Part shown: piece after piece, positions 22,787-34,180 of the stretch
How the letters are laid out: each line of letters opens with the position of its first letter
How positions within the stretch are numbered: the stretch's first letter is position 1
Assembly (NCBI RefSeq): GCF_945859685.1
Contig: NC_079148.1
Location: 9,052,001 to 9,116,000 of the forward strand
DNA length: 64,000 nucleotides
Reading direction: 5' to 3'
DNA from: Eupeodes corollae
Taxonomy: Eukaryota; Arthropoda; Insecta; Diptera; Syrphidae
Notes under the pieces: generated by a model
Told to the model about the DNA's origin: nothing
Database searches by the model: none
Seen by the model: only the letters and a program-made list of their open reading frames with translations
Program-made: the position numbers and the translations under genes

Positions 22787-23115
22787 TGGCTGAATCACAA
22801 ACACACTTCAGCTCCGGCTTCACCTGACGTTTACGAGTTCAGCCACAGGAATTCAATGTATTCTATTACAAAAAAGCTTCGAACTTACGTTTTGTTTGAC
22901 AATCTTAAAGAAAAGAACGTAATGTAACGTAATGTGACTACAAAAGGAAGATCTAGTTTAATTATTTGAACATTTGCTTTGTCTGACAGCTCAAAAGCTG
23001 TAAAAAAAATGTCACAAACAAAATATTTGCTCTTTGGAGGAATGAAATAATAGAAATGTCAGGCCCATCATAACGCAGACGAAACCAAAGCTGAAACGTG
23101 TTTGTGATTCAGCTA
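22787..23115. mobile_element. MITE family A, copy 2 (Harbinger-like)
   Basis: The left end TGGCTGAATCACAAACAC and the inverse of the right end TAGCTGAATCACAAACAC match closely. TTA lies on each side (22784-22786 and 23116-23118). Internal sequence such as CGTAATGTAACGTAATGTGAC is shared with copy 1 (around 140-160). Non-coding. Confidence 0.8.
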
Positions 23116-23479
23116 TTAACAACAAATTTGTTTTTTAAAATATTTTTCTCTTCCAAACAATTCATTTTCACACAAAAATCTCCAAATCCAAATTTTATTT
23201 TTCATCGTATATCTCCAAACTAATAAAAAAAAACAACCCTTTATAATACCAATAAATTCCTCAAAACTACCTTCTTCTAAACTGTCATAAATGTATGTTT
23301 TTTGTTTATTTTTCAATCCAAACATAATTATATTTAATGTATGTAATTTTATCTCTCTAAACACTTCCAAGAATTTCTGTGTCACTCGCTTCGAGCTCAG
23401 ACATATCCAACCTTTCTACCTTTCTGTCAAAAAACAAAAAAAAAACATAAACAATAACAAAAACTTGCAAAAGTCATAA

Positions 23480-25954
23480 TTACTTACTTATTACACGTCA
23501 AATGCCATCCCTGTTCCTTTTTTCTACCTCTCCTCCTCAACTTAATTGAAAAAGAAACAAAATCACGACCGTACTTACTTTTGTTTGTCATCCTTATCAT
23601 CAAACGTCATTGATCTGTTTTTGTTCTTGTCATTACTATTACTATTGTTGTTGTTCTTCTTATGTTATGAACTGATTACCGTTGTCGTTGCTACTTCTGT
23701 TGTCGCTCGTCGTCGTCGTCGCGTCATGATCGAGGCACAAGTGTCGTAGCACATTACGATTACGAAGTAGAAGAATTTTCTTAAGTGCGTAAAACGCATG
23801 CCTAGTCGTCAGTTCTGGTCTATGCCTTTGTTTCGTTTATATTATCGCGTTCCACACTCTCAGTTCTGTCATTTAAATTTTTAATATTGTGTTCCGTGCC
23901 ATCATCATCGACGCCACAGCTTCAACCGAACAGTGCCACCTCTACTCGCTCGGTCGCTCTGTCTCTCCGTATGTGAATGTGCTTTATGTATTTAAATTTG
24001 TTATCATCAGTTTAATGACAGAGGCCGCAGAAACAACAACAGAACAGAAGTGCGAACGGTGACAACAATTTAAATCTGTTCAAACACCATCGACAATCTT
24101 TATCGAATCATATGTTCGACTTCGAGAACCAGAATCCGATCCGAAACCGAGATTCCGTGTGAATAGTGACAAGCGACAAGTGAGGTAGTGCTGCTGTCAC
24201 TGTCAGTGACGAATAAACAATACTAATACGTAACTGTGTCGGCAGCGGCGCGGGAAGAAATGTTTGTGTTTTTCTTTCAAACAAGTGCTGCTACTCCTGG
24301 TTGATTTGATTTGCGGCCAAACTATACACCAGCTCTGCTGCTATTGAATAGAAACCTTTTAACACTCTCTCGCTCTCTCCCTCTTTCTCTCACTGTTTCT
24401 CTGTTTGCCCGCTCTATTCACTGCTCTTTCTTTTGTGTGGTGTGCTTCTCATTAATTTAATCAACTAATTCAACAAAATTGCCAATAGAACACTCTGAAT
24501 CTGAACAAAATAAAATTTCAAGTAGTGTAGTAGTAGTACTAAGTAGCTCTAGTCTTTGAGGGGTTGTTGCGTGGGGAACAAACAAAATAAAAATAAAGAA
24601 AACTTCTTCACTTTTGAGAGTGTTCTAAATGCTAAATTATAATCATTGTCATTTATTGTCAGTGAGTCGTGAGTAAGTGAGTCGTGAGTAAGTGAGTGAA
24701 TTTTTGACTCTTTTTCTGAACTGAAAGAAAAAAGCTCTCCCCCAAAATAATATTCAGTTCATCGATCTCAGCCCCGACGATCGCAAGAAATAATAAGTAA
24801 CATAAAAGAATAATAATAATAAAAGTATAATATAAGAAAGAAGACAACAACGAAGTCGAAGATAATAATCGTCGTGTTCATATTCGTATGTTTACACCTT
24901 AAAATAACTTAGTCGGAATATAGGGGATGTTCGTGGAGGAAATCGAGTATATGCTCGGTGGTTTTAAAGAAAGAACTCTACAAAGTACTTACTATCTCTT
25001 ATCAAATTTTGCATACAGATAATATAGGCTTCACTCGCATTCTCATTCTCTAAATGTGCATCAAATAACGCGCCGAACGCGTCGTCCGGTCCGTGTCGTC
25101 GTAGTTTAAAGAGCTCCACCATTCAAATCGTATTCTTATTTTCGAAAAGGTTTCCTAACCAAAAACCCCCTATTTTCGGAAACAGATGCAACATATTTCT
25201 AAGTTTTTTGACCGTTTTAACATTCATATGTACAAAATATACCTAATTGAAGAAAAATAAGACCAAAAATTTATATTTGTGAGAAAATTTTCGTACAAAA
25301 GTTATCTAATCATTGTGATATTGTATAAAATTTAGAATGAAATTTTTTATCAACAAAATCTTCTTCGTGATATCGTTTAAATTTTTCAAGTTCCTTTAGT
25401 TAGAAATACAAAAAAAGCACAAAATAGTTTCCTGCGCTCCTAACAAGTGAAACAAATATATAAAATTCTAATTATATTCAAGTATTTTTTGTGATTTTAT
25501 TGTAAGAAATAAAATTTAGTTTTATCGCGCGCTGTGTCCTACGAAGAATAAAATTTTATTTATTTCTTTTTGTTTTCGAAAACAAAATAATAAAAAGAAA
25601 AATACAAAAATATATCTATAAAACAAATCAGTGTACCTATACAGAATTTTAAACAAAAGAATTTTTCTCCTCTCATTTGAGATATATTCAAAAAAAATAA
25701 ACAAAAAATTAAATTACAAAAATAAATGACAAACGTAATTGTATCAACCGTCAACCCCTAGGTCTGGGTTTAACAATATTTATTATTTTATTTAATTTTT
25801 TATTTCGTCTGTTTTTTTCGCGCGCCCTGAGTGTGATTTGAATTTCGAATGATTTGCCTGAAATTTTGTTGGCGTTATTTTCAATACTGCAACATAAAAA
25901 ATTCGCGATAAAGTGTTAAAAAATAGGGAAATAATTAAAATAAATTAATTTATA
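23480..25954 (+). promoter_or_regulatory. Probable 5' region (promoter and long leader) of a host gene
   Basis: This stretch stands out from the window by its balanced base composition, CpG-containing runs (CGTCGTCGTCGTCGCG at about 23707; CGGCAGCGGCGCGGG at about 24241; GCGCCGAACGCGTCGTCCGG at about 25072) and CT-rich tracts near 24367. TCAGTT near 23819 and 23868 fits the insect initiator consensus, without a convincing TATA box. It runs up to the candidate first coding exon at 25955. Many short upstream ATG frames lie in between, as in long leaders of developmental genes. The exact transcription start and any leader introns cannot be fixed from sequence alone. Confidence 0.4.
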
Positions 25955-26054
25955 ATGAGATTCGCCTGCAATCAATATAATTACTATGATTCCGCTTATC
26001 GGATTCCATCAAAACATCATAATGCATCTCACCTGCATCATAAAAATAATTTTG
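25955..26054 (+). CDS. Candidate first coding exon of a host gene
   Basis: ATG at 25955 opens 33 codons plus one base, then the donor G|GTAAGATTTG at 26055 matches the insect consensus well. An in-frame TAA lies three codons before the ATG, so the frame starts here. The peptide begins MRFACNQYNYYDSAYRIP and continues with a histidine- and asparagine-rich segment. It has no signal peptide and is typical of the low-complexity start of a nuclear or RNA-binding protein, although that is only an impression. The preceding 2.4 kb looks like a promoter and leader. No downstream exon was recognised within the window, implying an intron that could extend beyond 64000. I cannot name the gene. Confidence 0.45.
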
Positions 26055-26221
26055 GTAAGATTTGTTGTTTATACCTTTGTGTGTTTTTTTTTAAATTTTT
26101 TTTAAACAAATAAATAACAAAATTGTTTTTTTTTTTTGTTTAATTATTGAACTCAGTTCAATAGAATTTTGTGTGTCATTTTTGTATTAATTGTTTTTAA
26201 TGATATTTTGAACTTACTCTG

Positions 26222-26264
26222 CGTCGTCGTCGTAGCCGCACGCCGACTGCGACGACGACGTCTG
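26222..26264. repeat. GC-rich CGT/ACG inverted repeat
   Basis: GCGTCGTCGTCGTAG faces CGACGACGACGTCTGC across about 12 bases, giving a potential hairpin of roughly 11 paired bases just inside the putative first intron. Its GC content contrasts sharply with the flanks. It could be trinucleotide slippage or a structured regulatory site. Confidence 0.6.
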
Positions 26265-26589
26265 CAAGCTCAAGGTCTTTTTAATGGATAACAAATCAAC
26301 AAATGCAACATTTGTATTTTAATTATCGTATAATATCTTATGGATATAATATGTATCTATAAATTATATAGCCCGTTATTTTTCTTGGTTTATTATTATA
26401 GAGCTATTGGGAAAATTGATAAATCTGTCTTTTTAACAAAAAAAATGTAAACAACATTGTTATTGAATTTTTATGAGGTTTTTGTTCTTGAATTTTGTAA
26501 TCAATTTTTTCATCAGTAACGATTTGAAGTTAGAAAATTCACTCATACAAATTTAATTGATTTCCTGTCTTATTTTTTTTTCTGATGGG

Positions 26590-26770
26590 ATTTTCATGGG
26601 TAAAATAAATTGATTTATTTTTGATCGAGATCTGTCAAAAGACAACGTTCCACTGTTTTTGATTTCCTTTTGGGGCATAATAAATTGATCTGCGGATCTG
26701 GATTTATTGGATCCCTCTTTGCACTAATACGAAAACAATTTTCAGCTGTCAGCTTGACAGATACAGTTTT
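26590..26770. repeat. Interspersed repeat E, copy 1
   Basis: TGGGTAAAATAAATTGATTT and the following TATTTTTGATC...ATCTGTCAAAA recur at 60303-60445, along with CTGTTTTTG. No coding capacity. It abuts the tail of satellite element copy D. Confidence 0.5.
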
Positions 26771-26787
26771 TTGCCTTTTAATAATTT

Positions 26788-28787
26788 CCCATAGGAAGTT
26801 ATTGTAATGAGTCCGATTTGTCGAATTAATAATTTTGACATTTCTCGACGTTTCAATGTACCTAGAGTCGAAATAAAAGATTTTTAGAAAGATGTTTGTG
26901 CGTGCGTGTGTGCGTACGGCAGTTCTTCCATACGTCCGTACGTTAGCGACGTATTTTTCGTTGTCCAAAGCTCAAGAACCAGAAGAGATATCGACTTCAA
27001 ATAAATTTCGTCATACAAATAATAAGGCATAAAGATGCAGAAAGGGCTCTGGTGTTTTTTTACCATACCAGTTTTTTTATAAATAAAAAAAAACTGAAAA
27101 AAAACCTGTAACCTCGAAAATTTTACGAACACAAAAGGATTTTATCTCCAAAACAATTTTGTGCAACGAAAAATAACGTTTTTAACATCTGGTAAAATCT
27201 TGAGAAAATTGGAATGGACAGTTTTTTTATAAAAAATAAAAACCTAAAAAAAACCTTACTAAAAATTGTTAAAAAATGAATTTTGACTCAAATATCTTTT
27301 CAAGAATTTAAGATTATGACTTCAAAATAATTTTAACTTATAAGAAATATTGTTTTCAACATTCGGTAAAATTTTGAGAAAAATAGAATTGGCAGTTTTC
27401 TTAAAAAAACAAAAATTATAAAAGTTGGTAAAAATTGATTTTCGACTCAAATATCTTTTCAAAACTTGAGATATTGGCTTTAAACTACTTTTGTCTTTTA
27501 AAAAATATTGATGTTAACGTTTAATAAAATTTTGAGAAAAATCAAATTGACAGTTTTTTGACAAAAAATAAAAACCTAAAAAAAACATTACTCAAAGTTG
27601 GTAAAAATTGAATTTCGACTCAAATATCTATTTAAAAATTTGGGATTATGGCTTATAACATATTTTAAGTTAAAAGAAATATTGTTTTCAACATTCTGAA
27701 TAATTTTGAGAAAAATCGATTTTACAGTTTTCTTACAAAAAATAAAAACTTGAAAGAAAATTTAATAAAAGTTCATAAAAATTGATTTTCGACTCAAATA
27801 TCTTTTCAAATCTTTGAAATTATGGCTTCCAGATTATTTTAACTTACTAGAATTATTATTTTCAACATTCCATAAAATTTTTAGAAAAATCAAATTGACA
27901 GTTTATTTACAAAAAATAAAAAACTTAAAAGAAAATTTAACAAAAGTTGGTAAAAATTGATTTTTGACTCAAATATCTTTTCAAAAATTTGAGATTATGG
28001 CTTCTAACTTAAAAGAAATATTGTTTTCAACATTCTGAATAGTTTTGAGAAAAATCGAATTGACAGTTTTCTTAAAAAAAAAAAATTTATAAAAGTTGGT
28101 AAAAATTGAATTTCGACTCAAATATCTTTTCAAAACTTGAGATATTGGCTCTAAACTACTTTTGTCTTTTAAAAAATATTAATGTAAACGTTCAATAAAA
28201 TTTTGAGAAAAATCAAATTGACAGTTTTTTGACAAAAAATAAAAACCTAAAAAAACATTACTCAAAGTTGGTAAAATTATGGCTTCCAGACATTTTTAAC
28301 TTACTAGAATTATTATTTTCAACATTCCATAAAATTTTTAGAAAAATCAAATTGACAGTTTATTTACAAAAAATAAAAAACTTAAAAGAAAATTTAACAA
28401 AAGTTGGTAAAAATTGATTTTTGACTCAAATATCTTTTCAAAACTTTGAGATCATGACTTCCAGCTAATTTTAACTTAAAAATTTGGTAAAAATTGATGC
28501 TCGGTTCTTGATATCTATCAAATTAATTTCATTCATCCAATTTGTAAAAAATTTAGAAATGCTACTAAAATTGGTAAAAACTTGTTCTCGACTGAAAATC
28601 AATTTAAAAAAATTAGATTTTAAAACTAAACTATTTCTTTACTTATATAAAAAATATTGTTATTAATTTTTAAATTTGTAAGATCAATTCAACTGATTTA
28701 ACACAACACGAAAGCCTTCAAGATTTTAAGAAAGACAATTCGGCAGATGGGATGGGAAGTTATCAGTGTGGGTCGCATCCCAGCCTC
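26788..28787 (-). mobile_element. Satellite-carrying element, copy D (most complete)
   Basis: The tail (CCCATAGGAAGTTATTGTAA, inverted) is at the left and the head (reverse of GAGGCTGGGATGCGACCCAC) is at the right, so the 2.0 kb copy lies on the minus strand. Between are a subterminal block (26860-27110) and a tandem array. No open frame with recognisable motifs exists; the two overlapping minus-strand frames at 26615-27132 are low-information shadows of the repeat. Defined head and tail with an internal satellite recall Helitron-like or DINE-type elements, but the needed terminal hairpin was not verified. Confidence 0.65.
27190..28490. repeat. Tandem satellite array, unit about 157-176 bp
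   Basis: The phrase TTGACAGTTTT recurs at about 27217, 27393, 27550, 27723, 27898, 28063, 28221 and 28357. Spacings run from 157 to 176, with a final shortened unit of about 136. Each unit also carries GAGAAAAATC, AAAGTTGGTAAAAATTG and CGACTCAAATATCTTTTCAA. Units 27393-27560 and 28063-28230 are nearly identical although separated by 670 bases, and 27835-28010 matches 28277-28460. This indicates higher-order duplication. Confidence 0.85.
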
Positions 28788-28799
28788 TTTTTTATTTAT

Positions 28800-30700
28800 T
28801 TGTTTTGGTTGGAAAGTGTTTTTGCTAATATAAAAAGAAAAAATTCAACAAAGAATGGAAGCAATTTTAAACAAATTAGTAGATTCATCAAGTTTATCTT
28901 CTTCTTGATTTACTTAAGGTCTAGAAAGAACAAAAAAACATCGTTTTCCATGTAACACGATAAAAATCAATCTTTGAAGGAAATCTGAATTTGCCCATTG
29001 AGTTCCTCCAAAATCAATCTTAAACACAACCATTACGTCTGTCAAATAATGTTATTTTAAGATTCACTATGATTTTGTCCCTAAATGTCACTTTTAGTAT
29101 ACTTTTAGTATATTTACAATATACATACATATAAATGAGTGTTAATTCTAAACCTAATTGAAATTGTAAAATATCAACAAGTTTTGTTGAAAGAATATAT
29201 TTTTAAAATTAGATTTAGTGAGAAAATCTTTTTCATTAAAATGAAGAGCTTTGAAAAACATTGTAAATAGTTTCGTGTAAACACATGTGAATTCGTAGAA
29301 CATGTAGAACTGTCAAATTTATGTTAAATGAACTATCAATCTCGTGATGTGATGAGGAGCTTTTAATGTTTGCTTAGTTTTAATTAGAAATTGTTAAGTG
29401 AGATACCCAAAGTATACATAAGAAGAATTTTATTCACAAGATGCACATGATTTTGATAAAAGTATAATATCAATAGTTAGTTATTTAGTTCTAAAAGTTT
29501 AAGTGTAATTAAATTCACAAGTGGCTAAATGTACCCTTAAATCAATGAGCAGGTTCAGACAACATAAGGGAGTTCTTTTCCAGTCAACTTCTTTCTTTGA
29601 ACATACATTTTGACCAAGGCAATTAGTTAGATTTTCAACTGTCATGAATTTCAATTTTAGAACTTTACTTCACAGACCTCCACTTTAAGTTCATAGTAAT
29701 TATAAAAACTACAAGAAACATTATAATCTACAAAACACTCCTTACGTAAGCTACAAGTCCATCACAAGTTGTATTTTGTATTGTAAAGAAATATTACTTA
29801 TTTAATTTCGCAATTGAAAAAGTACCCTTTTACAGAAAGCATTAAATGAAGCTTTGCAGAAAATAAATAAGAGCAATAAAGTTCAGCTTTCAGTTGAATG
29901 AAAAAATATGATCAAATGTCATATTGATAGAAGTAGACTTAACTTGATAGTTAGGAAGATTTTTCTTGACTAACATTCCAGTCAGCTTTTCATTAAACTT
30001 GCCTTAATTGGAAAGTATTTTTTTGACAGCTGTACAATCAGATATCAGAAACCTGGCAAACTTTCAAGTTTTTTGTGTCATCTGAACCAGCCCAATGTCT
30101 ATCGATCTATTTAATTTTTATTTGAATGCTTACATTCAACGATTTGATGATGAATGCGTTCAGTGCAATATCCTAACATTCAAGTTTAATTGATAAGTGA
30201 ATTGTAAAAACGAAACAAAAGTAAAAACAACGAACAAAGATTTTTGTTAAATTCATCAGTTTTGAAAGGTAAAAAGTAATTAAAATCAATCGTGACTAAA
30301 TGTATCCTTAACTCAAATATGAGAATTCTCTATGAACGGAATCCATTTTCTTTGAGATGCTTACATTAAACGATTTGACATTTAATTAAAAATAATACGG
30401 AATCTGGAAGGAAAAAATGGAAAATATACTTTGTCAAGGTCAATTGTGTTCTGAGAGCGCTTATTTTTCGTATGAAACAAACAAATAAACGAAGGTTATA
30501 AAAATGTTTTATTTATTTTGTAATGTATATTATTTAATTCTATTTTAATTTGAAGCGTTAAATTGAAACTAGAGCGTTTTCCTTTTTTGGTTCTGTTAGT
30601 TTTATCTGTCATAATCGGTCGAACTGTAATTCTTAGTGACTTTGAAAAAATTGCAGTTTTTTTTTTTGAATTCGAAGTAGTTGTCTAGATTTTTTGTTGC
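28800..30700. other. Stretch with no recognised gene
   Basis: AT-rich, presumably intronic or intergenic sequence. It has frequent TGTCAAA/TTTGACA words but no recognisable exon, terminal repeat or tandem array. Confidence 0.5.
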
Positions 30701-30711
30701 GACATAAAAAA

Positions 30712-30983
30712 ATGAGTGAAAATCGTCAAATGTAAGAACAAATTAAATAATTATTAAATAAATTAATTACAGCATTTATTGGTATAACATTAAAAGAACC
30801 AACAACGCCGAGTTCTCAAAGTTGGCGGAGCTAATGGAGGCAAACCCCGACATTGCCAAGGGTGTCCGGACGTTTGGATCATCCAACAAAAAAAAAAACC
30901 AAGCCCAATATAAGGATTCGTTTTCCCTTGAACTAAACGCATTGGGACCTTCTATACGAAAAGGTAAAGAGTGGCTATCTTGA
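30712..30983 (+). pseudogene. Myb/SANT-like DNA-binding protein of a Harbinger element, truncated
   Basis: ATG at 30712 opens MSENRQ, then a donor GTAAGA at 30732 and an acceptor TTACAG ending at 30772 bracket a putative 41 bp intron. Without splicing a TAA follows at once. Exon 2 encodes FSKLAELMEANPDIAKGVRT and, after a lysine-rich loop, LELNALGPSIRKGKEW, matching the first two helices and linker of the Myb/SANT-like domain carried by Harbinger accessory proteins and zeste-like proteins. These proteins bind element ends and help bring the transposase to DNA. The reading stops at 30983, where the third helix should continue, so the product would be 76 residues and incomplete. The 41 bp intron is shorter than most insect introns, which lowers certainty in the splice. 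Confidence 0.6.
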
Positions 30984-31150
30984 GCGCTCTCCATTTATAC
31001 ACCACCTTTCCAACAAATTCTTTAACGCACTATGATTCCACCCAAACGAACCATGCGTATAACCAGGATATCTATCATCAATAAATCTTATTACTCCATT
31101 ATTGTCACAAGCCTTAAAAAGAAAAGTTTTAACCTTTTTAACATCAAGAT
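30979..31150 (-). pseudogene. Harbinger (DDE_Tnp_4) transposase fragment
   Basis: The minus strand encodes about 55 residues including VIRFIDDRYPGYTHGSFGWN and LLERWCINGER. These correspond to the (A/D)RYPGS.HDS..W block and the NGER block of HARBI1-like transposases. In the family HDS carries a catalytic aspartate; here the position is glycine, so the fragment would be catalytically dead even if extended. It ends in a stop at the junction with the Myb-like relic. Confidence 0.6.
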
Positions 31151-33760
31151 TCAATTTTGAAGTACTTTAACAATATCGCATTTAAGCTGTAAAAACCTAT
31201 TCTGAAATCCTGAACTTATCTGACTTAAAAAATATTTAAATGCTTGTTTGCTAAGCCGAAAGTATAACACAAATCTATGAAAAAATGTAGTTAAATTTTA
31301 TCAAAGTAATTGTTTATTTTAATTACTTTAAAACTTCCATTGGATTGGAAGCATCCCTTAAATTTCTCCTCTATCTGCAGATCACGATTTTTTCTTTTTT
31401 AATTGTTACTTCTTCATTTTCATCTTTATTTTTATTTTTATTTTTATTTTTTTTCACAATATATTCTTCAATCTGACTTTATAAATATTTATGACAATGA
31501 CTGACATTTCACTTTCAGTTTTTAATGTTAGAAGTTTTGTTTTCAAAGACAAACTACGGTATTCGCCATTGGTAATACCACCGAACTGTGAATTCGCCAA
31601 AACATTCGACTTCAGTCAAATTTTCGACTCGCGAATGATAATACACAATATAATTATAAAGCCCATTTAAGCGCCGAACTGTCATTTCAAATTTTCTGAC
31701 AAACGTCAGCTCTATTTATTTATCTTTTGATTTGTATTGGTTGCTTGCCCAAAATGTTCCATTTAAAATTTTAAACAATTAAGCCTTGAAGCACTTTGAT
31801 CAAGCTGTAATTAAGCTCCAATATACAAATTTGTTCCCCCATATATGAGAGCTAAAAAAAAACAAATTTTATTTTGACAGTTGAGAGATATTCTCAGGCT
31901 TAGAAAACCAAAATGCATAATGAAAGCGTTCAGCAGAATATATGAAGAGGCTAGTTCGCAAATATCAAACCGAATTTAAATGGCTAGTTAAATTATTATT
32001 GAACAAATTGGACCTTCGATGGAGATCCAACAAGACTCATTAGTAATTTTTAAATCGAATTGTGTCAGAAAATATTAAATGTATTTAGTTAATCATTTGA
32101 AATAACATTTTATGTTTAAAACTAAAGATTTGCATAACCCATTTTTTCTCTAAAAGGATATATTCATACATTTAAGGAACTGTTAGGTTATTATTCATGT
32201 TGTTCCAAAAATTTATAATTTTGACAACTGTCAAACTTGAAATCTTTCTCCAAGTTATGGTCGAAAAAAAGTGACTTAAAAACTGAACATTTCTTCCCCC
32301 AAAACTTTTTCTTTCTAAAGTTACCAAAATAAATTAAAATACAATTTTTGGAAAAAAAAATTCCAAAGACACATGTAAAATGAAAAAAAAGTTATATGAA
32401 TATAAGTAATTTGGAACTTTTTAAGGCTATGGCAATACTGATATAATTATGTACATACTTTAATCAGCTTCCATTAACTGAAAACCATTATTGACAGTAA
32501 GTCTGTTCAATATTAACTCTTTTTTTGTTGAGAATGCTATATTACTTAAAACCACAAAATGTCTTTGTACAGTGGTCTAGAATTCGAAAAAGTTTACATT
32601 TTTGATGGATTCCAACGTCTTAAAAATATACAACATTTAACTTCACACAGCATGACAATTCAAAATCTTGCGTTAAATGTAAGTCCACTTAAAAGTCATT
32701 TTTAGTTTGAAGATAATAGTACTGTCATTTGACACATGTCAAGCTAAGCTGTCAAGTAAAGTGTCATAAAATTAATATTGCCAATTGAAATTTCTTTCAT
32801 TTTTTTCCAAATTTAATTTGAATGAATCGAACTGAACTTCTTGAATTTGACATATTTTTCGTTTTTTTTTTATAACCAATAACAGATTTTAGATTTATGG
32901 TCAATTTTTCGAAGTTCTTACACCACTGTACTTCGTTCGTTACCTTTAAATTAACACCGGAGATAGAATTGACCAGATTTAAATGAATTTTTCAATAATT
33001 TGAAGGGCTAATAAAGCTCTAAATATTTTGTCAATATAGATTTTGTTATGAAACAAAAATAACCTATCTACGTTTTTTTCGGATTTATTCATTTTTTAAG
33101 TGATAAATTCCGAAAAATAATATAATTTCATTCATTGCCCTTCTCAAATAATTTTTTAAACACAAAATCAGCATAATATCCAATAATAGAATAAAAACAG
33201 AAACATTTTATCTAAATCTTATCATTATTTAAAAGATGTTTTTGTGGCGCTGTTTTGTTCTATTGAACTTAGAGTTTATGATGGTTGTTTCTTTTTTATT
33301 GATGTTAAACATTCGAGTAATGAAAGAAGATTAATATATATTTTTTTGAGCTTAGCGAATTTCACAGAATTTTTCTTAAGATTATTTAAAAAAAAGTGTA
33401 ATTTTGTTTTTAATAAATAACAAATCATTAAAGATGAATGTTGTTTTCCATCCATCTTTAAAGCGATGTACTCGTACCTTTAGAAGAAATTGTGTATTAT
33501 TCACAATGACAGTGCATTTAAGATGCGTCACAATTTCTACAAAAGGTATAAATATTAAATCCCTTAAATCTCAATGAATTATTTATTTATTCATTGTCAA
33601 TTAACGCTAAATAAATCAAAAACAAAAATAACAAACTATTAAAAATGAATAAAAACCTTAATCAGGTCTTATTTTATTAGATTCATGTAAATGAATCAAT
33701 TGTTGTGGTTAAGGGAAAATAACTATTTTTAAGCCCAAGAATGTCATCAGAATATTAATA
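31151..33760. other. Stretch with no recognised gene
   Basis: Mainly AT-rich sequence with a TTTATTTTTATTTTT run at 31425-31450 and dense TTTGAC/GTCAAA words. No recognisable protein, terminal repeat or tandem array. Confidence 0.5.
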
Positions 33761-33774
33761 AGAATATAAATTTT

Positions 33775-34180
33775 CGTTTGAATATTTATTTATTTATCTT
33801 GTTATTATTCATTTGATTGTTAATATATTGATTTATTTATTCAATTATTTGTATCTTGTTATCTATGCATTAAATAACTAGCAATTTCATTATCATCTGG
33901 TAATTCCATTAGTTTTAAGCCCATTTTATCTATCCAACAGATTTCTATAATAAAGAAATCCTTAGCTTAAGATTCAAATGTTAAATGAAGGTTTTTTCTC
34001 CGTAGTTCTCCTTCAATAGTTTTTCATTCTACATCTCTTTTGTCATACCGAAATATATATTTTCCCCAGTTGTAAGATATAAACTAAATATCATATCTCT
34101 GTGCAAGCTGTGTGTATTCACTTTAATTCATGTAAAATTGTAATGCTTTATTCTACGCAAATAAATATCTATCTATCTAT
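33775..34180 (+). mobile_element. Short retroposed element with 14 bp target duplications and (ATCT)n tail
   Basis: The 14-mer AGAATATAAATTTT occurs exactly at 33761-33774 and 34181-34194. The enclosed 406 bases end in GCAAATAAATATCTATCTATCTAT, a short tandem-repeat tail of the kind that terminates CR1- and RTE-like elements. A long exact duplication plus a simple 3' tail is the mark of target-primed reverse transcription. The body has no recognisable protein, so this is a heavily 5'-truncated LINE or a SINE-like copy. Confidence 0.7.

Larger units (their letters stand above)
30712..31150. mobile_element. Internally deleted Harbinger transposon
   Basis: Parts of the two genes typical of PIF/Harbinger elements face each other here: a Myb/SANT-like gene on the plus strand (30712-30983) and a DDE transposase fragment on the minus strand (30979-31150). 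The recognisable homology of both stops at the same point, about 30980, as expected if an internal deletion joined them. Outer inverted repeats could not be fixed. The relic suggests that a supply of Harbinger transposase once existed for the TTA-flanked MITEs of the window. Confidence 0.65.

Noticed and set aside
23546..23749. 67-codon plus-strand frame rich in leucine and then arginine
   Set aside because: It spans simple TTGTTG and CGTCGT runs in the promoter-like region and has no conserved motif that I can see.
26615..27132. Two overlapping minus-strand frames of 117 and 82 codons
   Set aside because: They lie in the subterminal part of the satellite-carrying element and match frames in copy B only as repeat sequence; no protein family was recognised.
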